A stretch of DNA of 64,000 bases, from NCBI GenBank assembly GCA_047967505.1, contig CM106538.1, one strand, 5' to 3'. Positions within the stretch are counted from its first letter, which is position 1, and every line of letters begins with the position of its first letter. Both the position numbers and the translations under genes were made by a program. Below, one piece after another: positions 8,889 to 20,276 of the stretch. Source of the DNA: Dipteris shenzhenensis (Eukaryota; Polypodiophyta; Polypodiopsida; Gleicheniales). The notes under the pieces are model-generated. The model was not told the origin of the DNA. It did no database searches and saw only the letters and a program-made list of their open reading frames with translations.

Positions 8889-11800
8889 ATGGAAGCAGAA
8901 GAAGGGGCTTCCAGGAGGGACCCTGGTGAGTCAGGAGTCCGGCCGACCCAGGAGCTCACATCTTATCTGGCAGGATTGCATTACTTGCGGATGCCTTGCA
9001 GCAATTATTAGCGCAACAGTTACAGACAAATGCAGGGCAGTCTGAACTTAGAAGAGCAATACATAGTATGTCTGCCAGACCTCGAGAGAGGAGAAAGGAA
9101 AGGCTCCAATGGAACTGGAGTCTAGTGTCCATACGGTCGAGCCTAGGAAGGCTAAAGTACCAAATATTGCCAATTACAGGCCGGAAAAGCATTTTGGTCG
9201 GATGAATGACCGTAGTTCTGATGTCATTGAGACTTGGTTACACAAATGGGACGAGGCGTTCGCCATTTGTTAAATCAGAAATAACATCAAGAAGATCCGC
9301 GAGGCCACCCACATGTTTAGTGAGGCAGCGGATCGGTGGTGGATTAAGCAACAAAAAGATGGTATAGCATCTACTACCTGGGAGGGGTTTAAAAGAGAAT
9401 TCAGGAAACACTTCTTACCTCCTGACAAAGCATCCCGAGCTTGGGATCAGTATAGGAACCTTCGTCAAAGAAACTTGTCAGTGGCAGAATACATTGAGAA
9501 GTTTCGAGAGAGCGTAATGAAGGTCGATGAATCCTTGCCTCAATCAATCCAAGTGAAAGATTTCATATTTGGATTGAATGATCGGATAAAAATGGAAGTT
9601 CGGGCTAAGTACATGAATACGTTAGATGATGCAATAGCCATAGCCCTAAACTATGAAGATGCCAAGGGCAGCAGGCCAAGTGGGTTTGCATAGGTTGGAA
9701 CCCAGCATGGGTACCAAAAGAAATCTGGATTTAAGAAGATTTGGATTAGTAGAGGGAGTGGTTCTCAGCCAAGTGGTCAAGCCAAGCAGGCGAAGCCAGC
9801 TGAAACTCCTAAATCAAGTACCACCATTGAAGTGAAGAGGAAAGTAACTCCAATGGCAGCCCGGGCTTGGTCTAAGTCTGTGCCTTAAACCTAGAACAAA
9901 GAGAAAAAGCGAGGAGAGAAAGCTTGTGTTTTGGATGCCTTCAGCCTCATCAGTGGAAGGATTGTCCATGTAATAAGGATCGTCGAATGGCTGAGATGGT
10001 AGTCTCAGAATGCGACGTGGAAATATAGGGAAGTCCCAGAGCGGAAGAGATGCAGATTCAGCTAGCGGGACCTTCTCAGATGTCAGTACCTTGTTTGTTA
10101 TGTGTGTTTGTTGCTAAGCTAGTAACGAGTGCACCCGATAACATCCTATCTAAGCCCGCAGCAACGGGGTATACAGCCTTTAATAATGATACGGAGTTAA
10201 TTAAAATGAAAGGGCAAGTGGCCAATCATGATGTCATTGTATTGTTTGACTCAGCGTCAACTCACAATGTGATTAACTCCAAGCTCGTGAAGAGGCTAAA
10301 GTTAAAAACAAGTCCATCTGACTATGTGTATTCAGTCAGGATGGCAGATGGAAGTTCAAATGAAGTATGGGACCAAAGGGTTACCCAGTTGGAACTTCGT
10401 ATTCAGGACTATGCTGAGAAGCTTGATTTTGAAATAACTAAGCTTGCTCATGCAGATATAGCCCTGGGTATGGCGTGGCATTCTAGGAAGAATCCAGCCA
10501 TTGATTGGAAAAAGCACGTATATCAATTCAAGATGAATGATGTGCTTTATGTCTTGCGAGGTGAGAAAGATATACCTCAGGGACCGTTGGTTTCCGTGAT
10601 GGAAATCCGAAAAGCTCAAGTAGAGTTTTTATTCCTTTGCACAGCATCGGTAGAGCCGGTTGATGATTCTTCGGTTAGCACTGATGTTACGCAAAGTGGT
10701 GAGATGGCCAAGCTGGCTAATCTTATAACAGAGGAGTTCTCTGAATGTTTTAGGGATGAACTACCTAATGGGTTACCTCCAGAGCGGAATGTTCAGCATA
10801 AGATTGAACTGATCGCGGGGTAGAACTTGTAAATAAACCTCCCTATAGAATGAGTTTTACTGAAGAGGCGGAGGTGCGTAGACAATTGGAAGAATACCTC
10901 AAGTTGGGGCAGATTCAACCAAGTTTCTCACCTTTTGCTTCGCTAGTGATATTAAAGAAGAAAAAGGATGATACGTTTCGCCTCTGTATAGATTACAGAG
11001 CATTGAATAATATCACTGTTAAGCACAGGTATCCGATGGATCGGATTGATGATTTGCTAGATGCATTACATGGAGCCGTGATTTTCAACAAGATAGATCT
11101 TAAGTGTGGCTACCATCAGATCCGGATTAGGGCCGAGGATGTGCATAAAACTGCTTTCAGAAGCAGGTTTGGTCATTATGAGTTTTTGGTAATGCCCTTT
11201 GGACTTACCAATGCTCCTGCTACATTCGTCATGCTTATGAACGATTTACCACGTTCGTATATCGGAAAGTTTGTAGTACATTTTATTGACGATATTTTAG
11301 TGTTCAGTAAAAGTATTTATGAGCATCGTGAACACTTAAGAGTAGTGTTCAGTACTTTGAGGAAAGCCAGTCTTTATGTAAATAAAAAGAAAACTATACT
11401 GTGTATGGTTAGGCTTGAATATTTAGGATTCATAATTACTCCGGAGGGGGTAGAAATGGATCCAACGAAAGTGGCTGCGATACTGACTTGGCCAATCCCT
11501 CAGAGTCTGACCGCGTGTTGCAATCATTCTTGGGATTTGTCCAATTTTATAGAAGGCATATCAAAGGATATTCCGAAATAGTATCGCCATTGACTGATCT
11601 GACCTCAGATAAAGTACCTTTTATATGGGGACAGAATCAACAAGAAAGTTTTAACACCATAAAACAAGATGTGGTCACAGGACCGGTGTTAAAAATAGTT
11701 GATCCCCAAAAACCGTTGTTCTTGGAAATCGATGCAAGTGGCATTGTGGTAGGAGCAGTTCTCCTTCAAGAGGGAAGGCCAGTAGCCTTTGAAAGCAAGA

Positions 11801-13579
11801 AGCTTTCTCCCTCTCAAAGGAATTGGCCAACTCATGAATTAGAGTTGTATGCGGTTATCCACGCTTTGAAAACATGGAGGCATTATTTGTATGGTTCAGA
11901 GTTTTATGTGGATGTGGATCATGATACTCTAAAACATTTTTGTAAACAGCCTGACTTGAGGGACCGCCAAGCTAGGTGGGCAGAGCTCATGCAGGAGTTT
12001 AATTTAACGATTCGGTACCGAAGAGGAAAGGATAATAAGGTTGCTGATGCGTTGTCTCGCATTATGCACAACATGAGTTTCACGGTATTAGAGAGTGCTC
12101 TAATGATCGAGATTAGAGAAACTCAAAAGGTGGACGAGTTTGTCCAGAGCTTATGGCCTAAAGCTCATGTGTTAAAACCCGGGGAAAATGAAAAGGATGA
12201 CCTGGCATCCAGAAAAGGCCAAACTTATGCAAGATATACCATAAGGGATGGTATGCTGAAAAGAAATGGCAAGGTAGTAGTACCTAGTCAGAATGGTCTT
12301 AGGCAGAGAGTCATTCGACAGTGCCATGATAGCCCATGTGCGGGACATTCAGGGGTCGAAAAGACATGATCTCGTGAAGCGAGATTTCTTTTGGCCAAAG
12401 ATAAAAAAGCATATTCATGAATATGTGACATGGTGTTTCTCATGTCAGGTAAGTAAGGCCGAGCGGGTGAAGCCACCCGGACTTTTACAGCCCTTGGAAA
12501 TACTATTGAGTAAGTGGGAGAGCATTTCCATGGACTTTATTGTAGGGCTGCCTACGACACAAGGAGGATATGATTCTATCCTTGTGGTGGTTGATCGTCT
12601 AACCAAGATGGCTCACTTCATTCTGACTAGAGAGTCTGTTAGTGCCCCGCAAGTGGCGGATTTGTTTATTAGACATATATTTCGTCTGCATGGATTGCCT
12701 AGATCCATAGTGTCAGACAGAGATGTCAGATTTACCGGTCATTTTTGGACTGCGGTATTTGAGACACTAAGGACTGAGTTGGGAATGAGTAGTGGGGATC
12801 ATCCTGAGACGGATGGTCAGACGGAGAGAGTCAACCAGACTTTAGAGGATATGCTGAGAGCATATGTGTCATTGAGGCAACATACGTGGGACAAGTGGTT
12901 GCCATTGTTAGAGTTTGCCTACAATGATAGAAAACATTCCTCTACCGGGGTCAGTCCGTTTGAGCTGAACTATGGTTATAGACCAGCAAATCCAACTATA
13001 GTTGGAGTACCTCAGAAAGTGCCTAGTGCTGCAAACTTTGTGGTTTAGATGCGGGAGATGCTAGCACTTGCGAGAGCTAATATCCGCCAGGCTATGGATA
13101 GAGCCAAGGTGTATGCGGATGAAAACCGGTCTATAAGAGTATTTAAGGAAGGAGAAAAAGTTTTTCTCAGAGTTCCTTCGCACTCGAAGTCGTTGACTTC
13201 AGGAGAGTGTGCTAAGTCATCACCTCGATACTGTGGGCCGTGGTTAATTCTAAAGAGAATAGGCAAGGTAGCCTATAAATTAGAATTGCCACAGGGGTGT
13301 AAGGTGCACCCAGTTTTTCATGTTTTGCGCTTCAAAAAATTTTTACATACAGGTGACTCACTAATCGAAGGTGTGGTTTTGTTTCAGGAGATAGAGGATA
13401 ATGCGAGGCGCAAACCAACAAGAATCCTGGACCGAGGAACAATGCAAATACGAAATCGGAAGATACCCACAGTGTTGGTTGCATGGCATGGTCAGCCTCT
13501 ATCCGAAGCTACTTGGGAATCCGTATACCAGTTGCGGAGAGTGTTCCCAGACTTTATCATCGAGGACGCTGATGTCTGA
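8889..13579 (+). pseudogene. gypsy I gag-pol, multiple stops and frameshifts
   Basis: This is the same polyprotein as gypsy III, but broken. Gag starts at 8889 (MEAEEGASRRDPGESG) and soon shifts frame. The capsid part is open at 9313-9693 and ends in TAG. The zinc-knuckle region (about 9840-10030) has stops. The protease (LFDSASTHNVI) is open at 10050-10823. RT (IDYRALNNITVKHRYP ... HFIDDILVFS) is at 10850-11581. RNase H (EIDASGIVVGAVL) is at 11488-12369. Integrase (MDFIVGLPTTQGGYDSI ... HPETDGQTERVN) is at 12293-13048. A TAG separates it from the GPY/F and chromodomain-like tail at 13049-13579. At least six separate lesions make it non-functional. Confidence 0.9.
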
Positions 13580-13591
13580 AGAGGGAAGGAA
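13578..13591 (+). promoter_or_regulatory. gypsy I polypurine tract
   Basis: GAAGAGGGAAGGAA directly before the 3' LTR. The same tract is found in gypsy III (51774-51787, minus strand). Confidence 0.85.
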
Positions 13592-14045
13592 TGTTACGCT
13601 CTAGCCGAGGTAGCATGACCTCAAAAGAATCAGTCGACATTTCCCTTAAAGGATCTATGTTTGTAATTATTTGTTTGCGCTTCATGTAAATGATCGGGAG
13701 GGAATTAATGTCAAGGTCCTAGGTGAGGGTTGATAGCACCAGACTAGGTGGATCTAAGGCTAAGGGTCTAATGCAAGAAATGTGCCTAGGGGCAATGGAA
13801 ATCAAAGAATCCCAAGAGAGGGGTGAAATGTTGCATTAGTAAGGCCCTATAAAGATGACATGTGGCATCTAGATCCATCTAGGGAGATGGGGCTTGTTGA
13901 AGCTAGAGAGAGGAGAACGCACTGTGCACGTATGTTTAATTTGAATTTTCTCTGTCAGCTCTCAGGCCTCAGCAAGGTTGGCTGGGTGGAAAGATATGGT
14001 GCTATTCCCGTGATTTGCAGTAGGATGAAGAGAAGGTAGTTAACA
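13592..14045 (+). repeat. gypsy I 3' LTR (454 bp)
   Basis: Nearly identical to 7442-7897. Differences seen by eye include TTAC for TTAT at the start, CAAAAG for CGGAAG, and a missing GA pair. TAGTT follows (14046-14050). Confidence 0.92.
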
Positions 14046-14520
14046 TAGTTGATTGATCCTTGTGAGCTGTTATCAGCCCGTTGTCATTGGACCACGGAAG
14101 TTCATTCATCTGGTGACATGTACCAGTTGGAGTTGAGAGAGGGCTTCAGAGGGGGCTATCTAGCTCTACAATACATGTGCCCATGCAGGGAAGCAAACCT
14201 TGCACCAGAGGCAATATCAATTGGATTAGTGTTGCAGGATCCTCTGTTGGAGTCATGTATCAGTACTAGCAGTTGGATTATTATACTAGATGACTCAGTA
14301 CCAAACCATAGGAGTGTACCTAGCACCTGCTGTCTGGGAGCAACAGTTCCAAGTTTCCAGTGATCGTGCTGAGGCGGTTCATGCAAGGGGGGGGGGGTCT
14401 TCTTCGAGAGTTCTATGGCGGTCTTCAGCGGGGGAGCATCACACGAGAGATTCCTCCAGTTGTTCCAGCGGCACACCCAGCTCCCTGGCGTCTTTGTTCC
14501 ATCCAGGGGCTGAGAGGGGG
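14046..14520 (+). other. copia relic interior after the gypsy insertion, with polypurine tract
   Basis: The first five bases are the right copy of the TAGTT duplication. No conserved domain is visible. It ends GGCTGAGAGGGGG (14508-14520), a polypurine tract directly before TGTTGGAGG of the copia 3' LTR. Confidence 0.5.
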
Positions 14521-15194
14521 TGTTGGAGGTCCTAATGTCATCGTAGAGAGAGAGGGCCTTGTTTATGGGTATGCCCGCCGAGTGTGTGGCTAGGGTAGGG
14601 AGAGAGAGGGCTTGTGCTGTGGGTGTGCCAGCCCCTTGAGAGTAGATCTAGTCGGCTCTAGGCAGCCTCCTTGTATGCTGGAGGAGGTGAGCCCTTTATA
14701 GGGGAGCAGCAAGCCTAGTCGGCTCATGTAGGGCCTGCTGAGTCGGCCCTCTAGGCATAGAGGGGTGTGCCCTCTTATAGGGCTGTGTGCCATGAGCAAG
14801 GTAGGTGATCGGCCCTCTAGGAGGTGCAGTATGGTTGCCAGCCAGCCCTTTATAGATGGCAGAGGGGGGTTGGTCCACCTGCATATGAGTTGGCCAGGGA
14901 GAGCAATTGATCGGCTCCCCTTCTTGTTGACCGACCAGGGAGAGGCTGGGACTATTTATAGGCCCCCCTCCTTGGTGTTTTGCCATCTCTTGTGGAGCAA
15001 ATCATCACACATCGTAGGGGCCTGGCAGAGAAGGAGAGCCAGCCCAGTCTTGCACTTGAGGAGCAAGGTAGTGGAGCATGTCATCCACTCCCTTGTGCTC
15101 CCTTCCACTTGGTCGTTGAGCTGTGTGTTCCGAGCTCTGGAGCAGCCCATTGTTTTTGTGGTTTTCCCCCAGTTGTAGCGGGGTTTTCTCCAGA
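14521..15194 (+). repeat. copia 3' LTR, 3'-truncated
   Basis: Starts TGTTGGAGGTCC after the polypurine tract; from 14816 it matches the 5' LTR at 5421. The first 300 bp hold several perfect palindromes, among them CCTCC/GGAGG (14666-14684), CCCTCT/AGAGGG (14747-14764) and GCCCT/AGGGC around CTTAT (14769-14783). It stops at TTTTCTCCAGA where the 5' copy goes on. Confidence 0.7.
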
Positions 15195-15560
15195 CTTGGC
15201 ATGGTCTTCCTTTAAAGCTACCTTATAATCCATTTGCCAAATATAGAGAGCATTCCCAAATTCATCATAGAGGACGCTAACGCTTGAAGACTGAAGGAAC
15301 GTTTCTTTCCAATTAGAATGTAGCAAGACCTGGGATGGATCGATGATAGAAAGTCCTTAGAGAGACCGATGGTAATGCATATAAATGCAAATAGTTGGTT
15401 GGATGTTCATTTTAATGTTTTGGTCAAGGATTTGTCAGTCAACACCCTCAATAACAAGGTCTGACGTTACTAGAAGGATCTGAGAACCTCTATGTGCATT
15501 AATGTTGGTTAATTTGTTAGCCACGTACCTAGGGATAAGTGCCTAGGGCAAGATGTGGTT
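15195..15560 (+). pseudogene. gypsy I-family relic: end of pol and diverged LTR
   Basis: Bases 15248-15300 (TTCATCATAGAGGACGCTAA and the following GAAGACTGAAGGAA) match the last codons and polypurine tract of gypsy I and III. The next ~260 bp look like a strongly diverged LTR of that family (the CCTAGG...AAGTGCCTAGGGC area). Nothing is intact. Confidence 0.4.
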
Positions 15561-16349
15561 ATTAAATTAGTGAAATAACCAAAGGGAAAAATATTAATAT
15601 ATGCATGGAGGGGAGGTTTGGAGCTAGCAAGTGGTTGGGAATAGACAAGGAGCCTTCTATGGTGTTGGGGATACTCTATCACACACTGCGAAAGGAAATA
15701 GAGAGTTTTTCAGTCTGGATGGATGTGAACCCAAGCTGGGCTGAGACAGCAGACGTGTGTGCAAGGTATAAAGGCTGCATGCATGGTGATCCAGTTTTGG
15801 ATACCCGTGATTTATTTTGTGTTCCAGTGGTTTCTAACAAATTCTCCCAACAACTTCTTGGTACGGCCAATTCGTTTTGTAATTTGCAGGTTTGTCAAAT
15901 AAATGTCATTTGTTGAACTATAAATGTCATTTGTTGAACTTACTTTATCTTGACTTGTGGTTGGTCCAAGAAAATCATATGCCTCTTTTTGGCAACCATC
16001 TTGTCCTTTGCAATCGTGAGATTCAGCCATCTCCACATATGTAGTATAGATGCGTGCAATTAATATTGCATGGTTGAGGTAGTTGTGCAACCCTTAGGAA
16101 TTGCTGTTTGGTATCTGCAAGTATACAAGGGCTGTAAAGAGATCCATATGCATTCTTGTAAACTTTCAAGAATCCTATGTTCATTGAAATTACCTTTGAC
16201 TTTTCTCCACAAGAACTACATGCGAGACTCTTGCTGAACTAGACATGTTGGAGCAATAGATTATATGGAGTAGCAACTAGCTCTAGTTTATCAAAATGGT
16301 TAAAACTCTGAGTGGTGTGGCGATCATGTTGATTCATTTCAAGTTATAA
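15561..16349. other. noncoding, nothing recognised
   Basis: No conserved protein or element end is seen. The string AAATGTCATTTGTTGAACT is repeated almost exactly in tandem at 15900-15941. A 103-codon open stretch at 15605 has no recognisable motif and is treated as chance. Confidence 0.5.
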
Positions 16350-16483
16350 CTATGAGAAGTGCAGTGGAAATGAACGGAAGAGAGAGAGAGATAGCATGCC
16401 TCACACATACATACACTGAGAAGGAGAGAGGAGAGAAAAAGGCACAAGAGAACTGCAAGCAACAAAGTAAGTATCTTCCGGTT

Positions 16484-16684
16484 TCAAACAGTCATTTCTT
16501 TCCAGTCTAGGATTCTTGTTGACTTGAAAGAATCATTTGCACAAGACACCCTTTTTCCAGCGGGTGATGGATGCAGAGAATCAAACAGACACTTACTGGA
16601 AGTGATATGTTTGGTGGCACCACTATCAAAATACCAATTATTCAATGTCTCATTGACATTGAGAGTGCGTGCATCCAGGGTCAT
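16484..16684 (-). pseudogene. copia protease, N-terminal part (relic)
   Basis: Contains WYFDSGATKHIT, the copia aspartic-protease signature with the DSG active site, preceded by the usual lead (ETLNNWYFDSG). It ends after about 66 codons at EMTV; the rest of pol is absent. Confidence 0.65.
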
Positions 16685-17270
16685 AACTGCAAGTCAAAAA
16701 ATCATAAGAGTCATCCTTAGATGTGGCTCTAGTATTAGGAGCAGCCACCTGAAAATCAGAAATGCAAGTCAAAAATGCATAGTCTTCTTCCGCTAAGTTC
16801 GCTGAAGCATCACCACCATCATGTGCATGAGGAGCTGAATCTGTGACAGCCATGCTTGAATCCTTTTTCTTTTCCTTGGCAATTCTTTTCATTGCATTCT
16901 CTTATAGCATTCTCCTATGTAGTGACCCGGCTTCTTGCAATAATGACAAATGCCCTTTTTCCTGGGCTTTCTCTGCATCACTCTTAGCCTTGTGAGAAGG
17001 CTGTCCAGAATCAGCTTTATGCTGATGTGTAGGCTGATTTGCATGTTGCTTATGCTGTCCCTTCCCTTTGGGCTTGAATTTCGAAAGCATGGCATGCTCA
17101 CGAGCCCGTGAAGCCATGTTCTTCTTGATTTGCTCTTCCTGCAATAGAAGTCCTAGCAGTTTGTGAAAAGTGAGAGGGTTGCCCCCCCCCCCCCCCCTCA
17201 ATGACAAATTCAGCGAGGTGTGAAATCCGAGATATGACTCCGGAAGAGAATTTAAAGTGGTAGTTATCAT
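16650..17270 (-). pseudogene. copia gag C-terminal part (relic)
   Basis: The pieces lie in different frames. TTLNSLPESYLGFHTSLNLS and LLLQEEQIKKN match the copia gag helix region (17270 downward). RKKGICHYCKKPGHYIGEC is a CCHC zinc knuckle (about 16910-16960). A 16-base C run (17182-17197) interrupts the gag frame. The frames must be shifted at least twice to give one protein. Confidence 0.6.
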
Positions 17271-17690
17271 CTATGAATTAGGAATAATCTCATCTATATT
17301 CAACAATTGCTCTCTCAAGTCTTTAGAGGTGATCAGACATTGAGTCATCCTCATCCATGTGAGTATGTGTTAACTCTCGCTTCAGGAAAGAGACCCTAGC
17401 CTCATTGCGGGCTGCTAACATACTTTCCAAAATATCCCATGTTGCCTTTGAGGTCTTGCATGACTGAATGTGCGGGATAATAAACCTTTTGGCAAAAAGA
17501 GAAATTACATAAAGTGCTTGTGCATTACGTGAATCTCACCTTTTCTGTTCGTGTGTGGGAGGCACAACTGCAGCAGCCATTGCACCTAGCACTTGTCCTG
17601 CACCCTGAGCTTGTCCTCTACCCCTTCCTCCACCTTGTTGAGGAGGAGTGGCAGGTGCAACCACACAAATCCCTTCCGAGATATAGATGC

Positions 17691-18359
17691 AAGCTGCCCA
17701 CTGCTCAAAAATTAACCAATCAAAGGCTCAAAATGCCACCAGAATGTCGTGCAAATTTCCAAAAAGTGCCAAAATAACACTGCAAAAATGGCAATTGTCT
17801 GCAATGTCACTCCATCTGAGTCCAAAACTGCTTGCAAAAACGCCAAACAGCTTGTACACTGCAAAATTGCATCCAAATGCCAAAAGCCCCAAATTCTTGC
17901 GAGAAATTGCAATTGAAAAATGGCAAATTGACTGAAAGCCCCAAATTTCTCCTGAAGTGTAGCTGAAGCAAAGTCCCACCAAACAAAGATATGACCAGGC
18001 TGAAAGTTGGCACCAGTTTGTATGACAACGACAAACTTGTATGGACAGTATGGGAGACCTGTACGGCAGGTACAGAGAGTGCATGTATGGACAGGTACGG
18101 TGGGCTGTTGTAGATGTACGGATGGGTTGGCACATGTGTGTACGGAAAAACTAACACAGGTAGGATGCCTGTACGGAAGAGTATCGTACGGTGTATGGTA
18201 GCTATTGACGAAACTGTATGGCATTGGAGCTGTAGGTACGTATGGTCGGGTACAGGTGTACGGCGTTGGAGGTGTAGGTACGTATGGCGTATGATGGAGC
18301 TGCAGGTACGCACAGTTTGGGGGGGAGAGTTCTCCACCAAGATCCAGTTCTACCATGAC
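17691..18359. repeat. low-complexity DNA, then a GTACGG/GTATGG-rich tract
   Basis: 17700-17990 is a quasi-repetitive run of short TTGCAAAA/TGCAAT-like words. 18030-18315 has about fifteen copies of GTAYGG at irregular distances, including a ~50-bp unit (TGTAGGTACGTATGG) occurring twice at about 18228 and 18271. CCGTAC words of the same kind recur at 62450-62600. It may be 5' regulatory DNA of LINE A or a decayed satellite. No gene. Confidence 0.4.
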
Positions 18360-18830
18360 CACTTCTGCTCCCCTCCTCTCTGCCCCCTCCCTTCCCTCCT
18401 CGCTGCCCCCTCCCTCCCTACCTGCTGCAGCCTGATCCCCCCCCTGCGCTGCAGCCTGCTCCCCTCTGCGCCTGCTTCTGCTCCCCCTGCTGCAGCCTAC
18501 TCCCCCCTCGTGCTGCTGCTCCCTGCACGACCCCCCCCGCTCCCTCCCCTCCCCTCCCCCCCTGCTCTTCCTTGCTCCCCCCCCCTCTCTCTCTTTGCCT
18601 CCCCTTCCCGGCCCCCTCTCCTCCCCTCTCCTTCCCCCTCCTCCCTCTCCTCTACTCCTCCTCTTCTCCCCCTCTCCTCCACGCCTCCTCTCCTCTATCC
18701 TCTCCTCCTCTCCCTTCCTCCTCCTTGCTATCCCCTTGCTGACGACTCCTTCCTGGCTGCTGCTTCTCTCTCCCTTCTTCGTTCACCCTCTCCTTCATCT
18801 GGAGTACCCCTATTCTCTTATACAGGTCTC
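18360..18830 (+). repeat. polypyrimidine 5' region of LINE A
   Basis: About 470 bp made almost only of C and T (CCCCTCC, CTCCTC, CTGCTCC). LINE B has a similar C/T-rich start at 27290-27780, so this seems a feature of the family rather than chance. It yields long but meaningless open frames, which are not annotated. Confidence 0.65.
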
Positions 18831-18868
18831 CTGGGTTTCAGGAAAGCGGACGGAGTTATTTATTTTTT

Positions 18869-20276
18869 GTGTTTGAATCAGCCAACACACCTCGATTGAC
18901 GAATCGGTTCCCATTCAGTCAATCCGTCCTCGCTCACACCGGCCGCGAGAACTGTCACTTTCTCAAAAGACGAGCTGCAGTAGTTGCAAAAGGATTGGAG
19001 CATGAGTGTTCCACAACTCTCTTCGCACACATTCATGGCTCCCACCCCTCCAGGTCACAAGCTAGAGATTGGATGCTTGCGGAGCTTCCTCAGGAGCTCG
19101 CCCCCCACCTTAAGGATGTTCGTTTGTTGGGACGAGGTTTCTTTCAGGTGTGCCTAGATTCCCCGGACATGAGGAGAGACTTGCTACAGGCTGGGTTTCT
19201 ACTTCTAGGCTACAGGAGGATTTTTTTGTTTCCTTTTCAATTGGGATTTGACCCAGTTGAAGAGGACAAGCAGGGAGTTTCTGTTTTCGTCAGGTTGCCT
19301 GGTCTCCCCTCGATTTATCACCGGCTTCTTTTAGTTATTGGCGAGAGGTTTGGTGTGGTAGCAAAGATCCCCCCTCTTCTTGGCGAGCCCTCTTCGGCTG
19401 TTGAGGCGGTCAGGATGGATGGGGTACCCAGGTTTAGGGTCATTGTCCAGGACCCCAATATTTCAGATGACCACATCATGCTACAGCGACCCGATGGGTC
19501 TTTCTTCCGCCAGAGATTTGAGGTTGCAGGTCGGCAGGACCAGTGCAGGATTTGCAGATCCTCGGGGCACTTCGCCAAATATTGCCCAAAGAAGAAAGAG
19601 GCCTAGAAAGCAACCAGCTCGTACTAGCTTATGACAGAGAGCAGGAGTAGGACCTACCGCTTCATAGGCACGGCCTCAGACACGTGCTCTCCCCCCTCCT
19701 AGGGCTACTCGAGTCCCTTCTGTACCCCGCACCACCTCTGGCCCACGGTGGGTTCCGGTTGCGGTTAGGTCCTCTTCTTCAGTTCACACATCCACCTCTT
19801 TGGAGGCTACCTTCTTGGAGCCTCGGGAGGAGACTAGTGTTCAAGAGCCTTGTTCGACTGCACCCTTGGATCAGGTTGTACCTTCCTCAGTAGCCTAGGT
19901 TGTTGGCACCTCGTCCGCAGCCCTTTTTGATCAGGATCCAGTACAGGTGCCTCCCTCTTTGTACAGAGGGAAGGGGGTTTTACATTCTCTCCCTGCTTCG
20001 GTAGGAATCCTTCGTACCCCCTTCCCAGGACTGGCTCAACGGAACTCCTTTTCCGCTCTGGAGGACATCTCTAACCTCCCAGATGATGATTTTGTACCCT
20101 CCACTTTTGGAGAGCTAGTTATCGGCATCCCTTTTGAGAGACCCTTCTCTCTCTCACCTGTGGACTTTCCTCCCCTTGGACCTTGTGTGTATGGCAGGAG
20201 GTCAGCTCTGGTAGAGGTTTCTTTTTCCGCCACCAGGTTGGGTAAGGTATTCCAACCCACTTTCTCCTGCCGATGA
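18869..20276 (+). pseudogene. LINE A ORF1 (DUF4283-type RNA-binding protein)
   Basis: The first open part (18869-19606) contains the plant LINE ORF1 core: SRSQARDWMLAELPQELAP, LLGRGFFQVCLDSPDMRR, FVRLPGLP, and a CCHC knuckle CRICRSSGHFAKYC. Known ORF1 proteins coat the element RNA. After a TAG the frame is broken, but the end (19947-20276) is open again with RNSFSALEDI, a typical ORF1 tail, and finishes in TGA overlapping the ORF2 ATG (20273-20276). No clear ATG starts the first part. Confidence 0.7.

Larger units (their letters stand above)
7442..14045 (+). mobile_element. Ty3/gypsy chromovirus, complete in outline but decayed (gypsy I)
   Basis: It has LTRs at 7442-7897 and 13592-14045, a 5-bp target duplication TAGTT, a primer site, a leader, a broken gag-pol, and a polypurine tract. 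The proteins are very close to those of gypsy III (51786-56489), so both are members of one family. The LTRs differ by roughly 8 substitutions and one 2-bp indel (about 98% identity by eye), so the insertion is clearly older than gypsy III. It is nested in the copia relic, which lies in the host intron. Confidence 0.92.
5421..15194 (+). mobile_element. decayed Ty1/copia element interrupted by a gypsy insertion
   Basis: Two related LTR pieces flank it: 5421-5924 and 14521-15194. The shared part runs from TCTAGGAGGTGCAG to TTTTCTCCAGA. The left LTR lacks its first ~300 bp and the right LTR lacks its last ~230 bp, so the full LTR was about 800 bp. A primer site follows the left LTR and a polypurine tract precedes the right one. 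The interior holds only a broken gag (6255-7031) and no recognisable pol. A gypsy element is inserted at 7441/14046. No target duplication was found because both outer ends are truncated. Confidence 0.7.
16350..17690 (-). mobile_element. copia relic on the minus strand (gag, protease start, LTR end)
   Basis: Reading on the minus strand, a gag region is followed by the copia protease motif. Then at 16465-16350 there is a copy of the last ~110 bp of the copia LTR seen at 5421-5924 (GCAGTTCTCTTGTGCC ... TGCACTTCTCATA). The pol genes between are missing. This is an internally deleted member of the same or a related family in inverted orientation. Confidence 0.6.

Noticed and set aside
14049-14363. 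104-codon plus frame after gypsy I
   Set aside because: It starts at the target duplication of the insertion and shows no copia or other motif; judged chance.
17712-18362. Minus-strand frame with repeated YVPT/PYxxT-like residues
   Set aside because: It is a translation of the GTACGG-rich repeat and adjoining low-complexity DNA; no sign of a protein family.
18114-18899. Long open frame over the polypyrimidine tract (261 codons, Pro/Leu/Ser-rich)
   Set aside because: The frame stays open only because C/T-only DNA has no stop codons; composition is pure low complexity and no motif is present.
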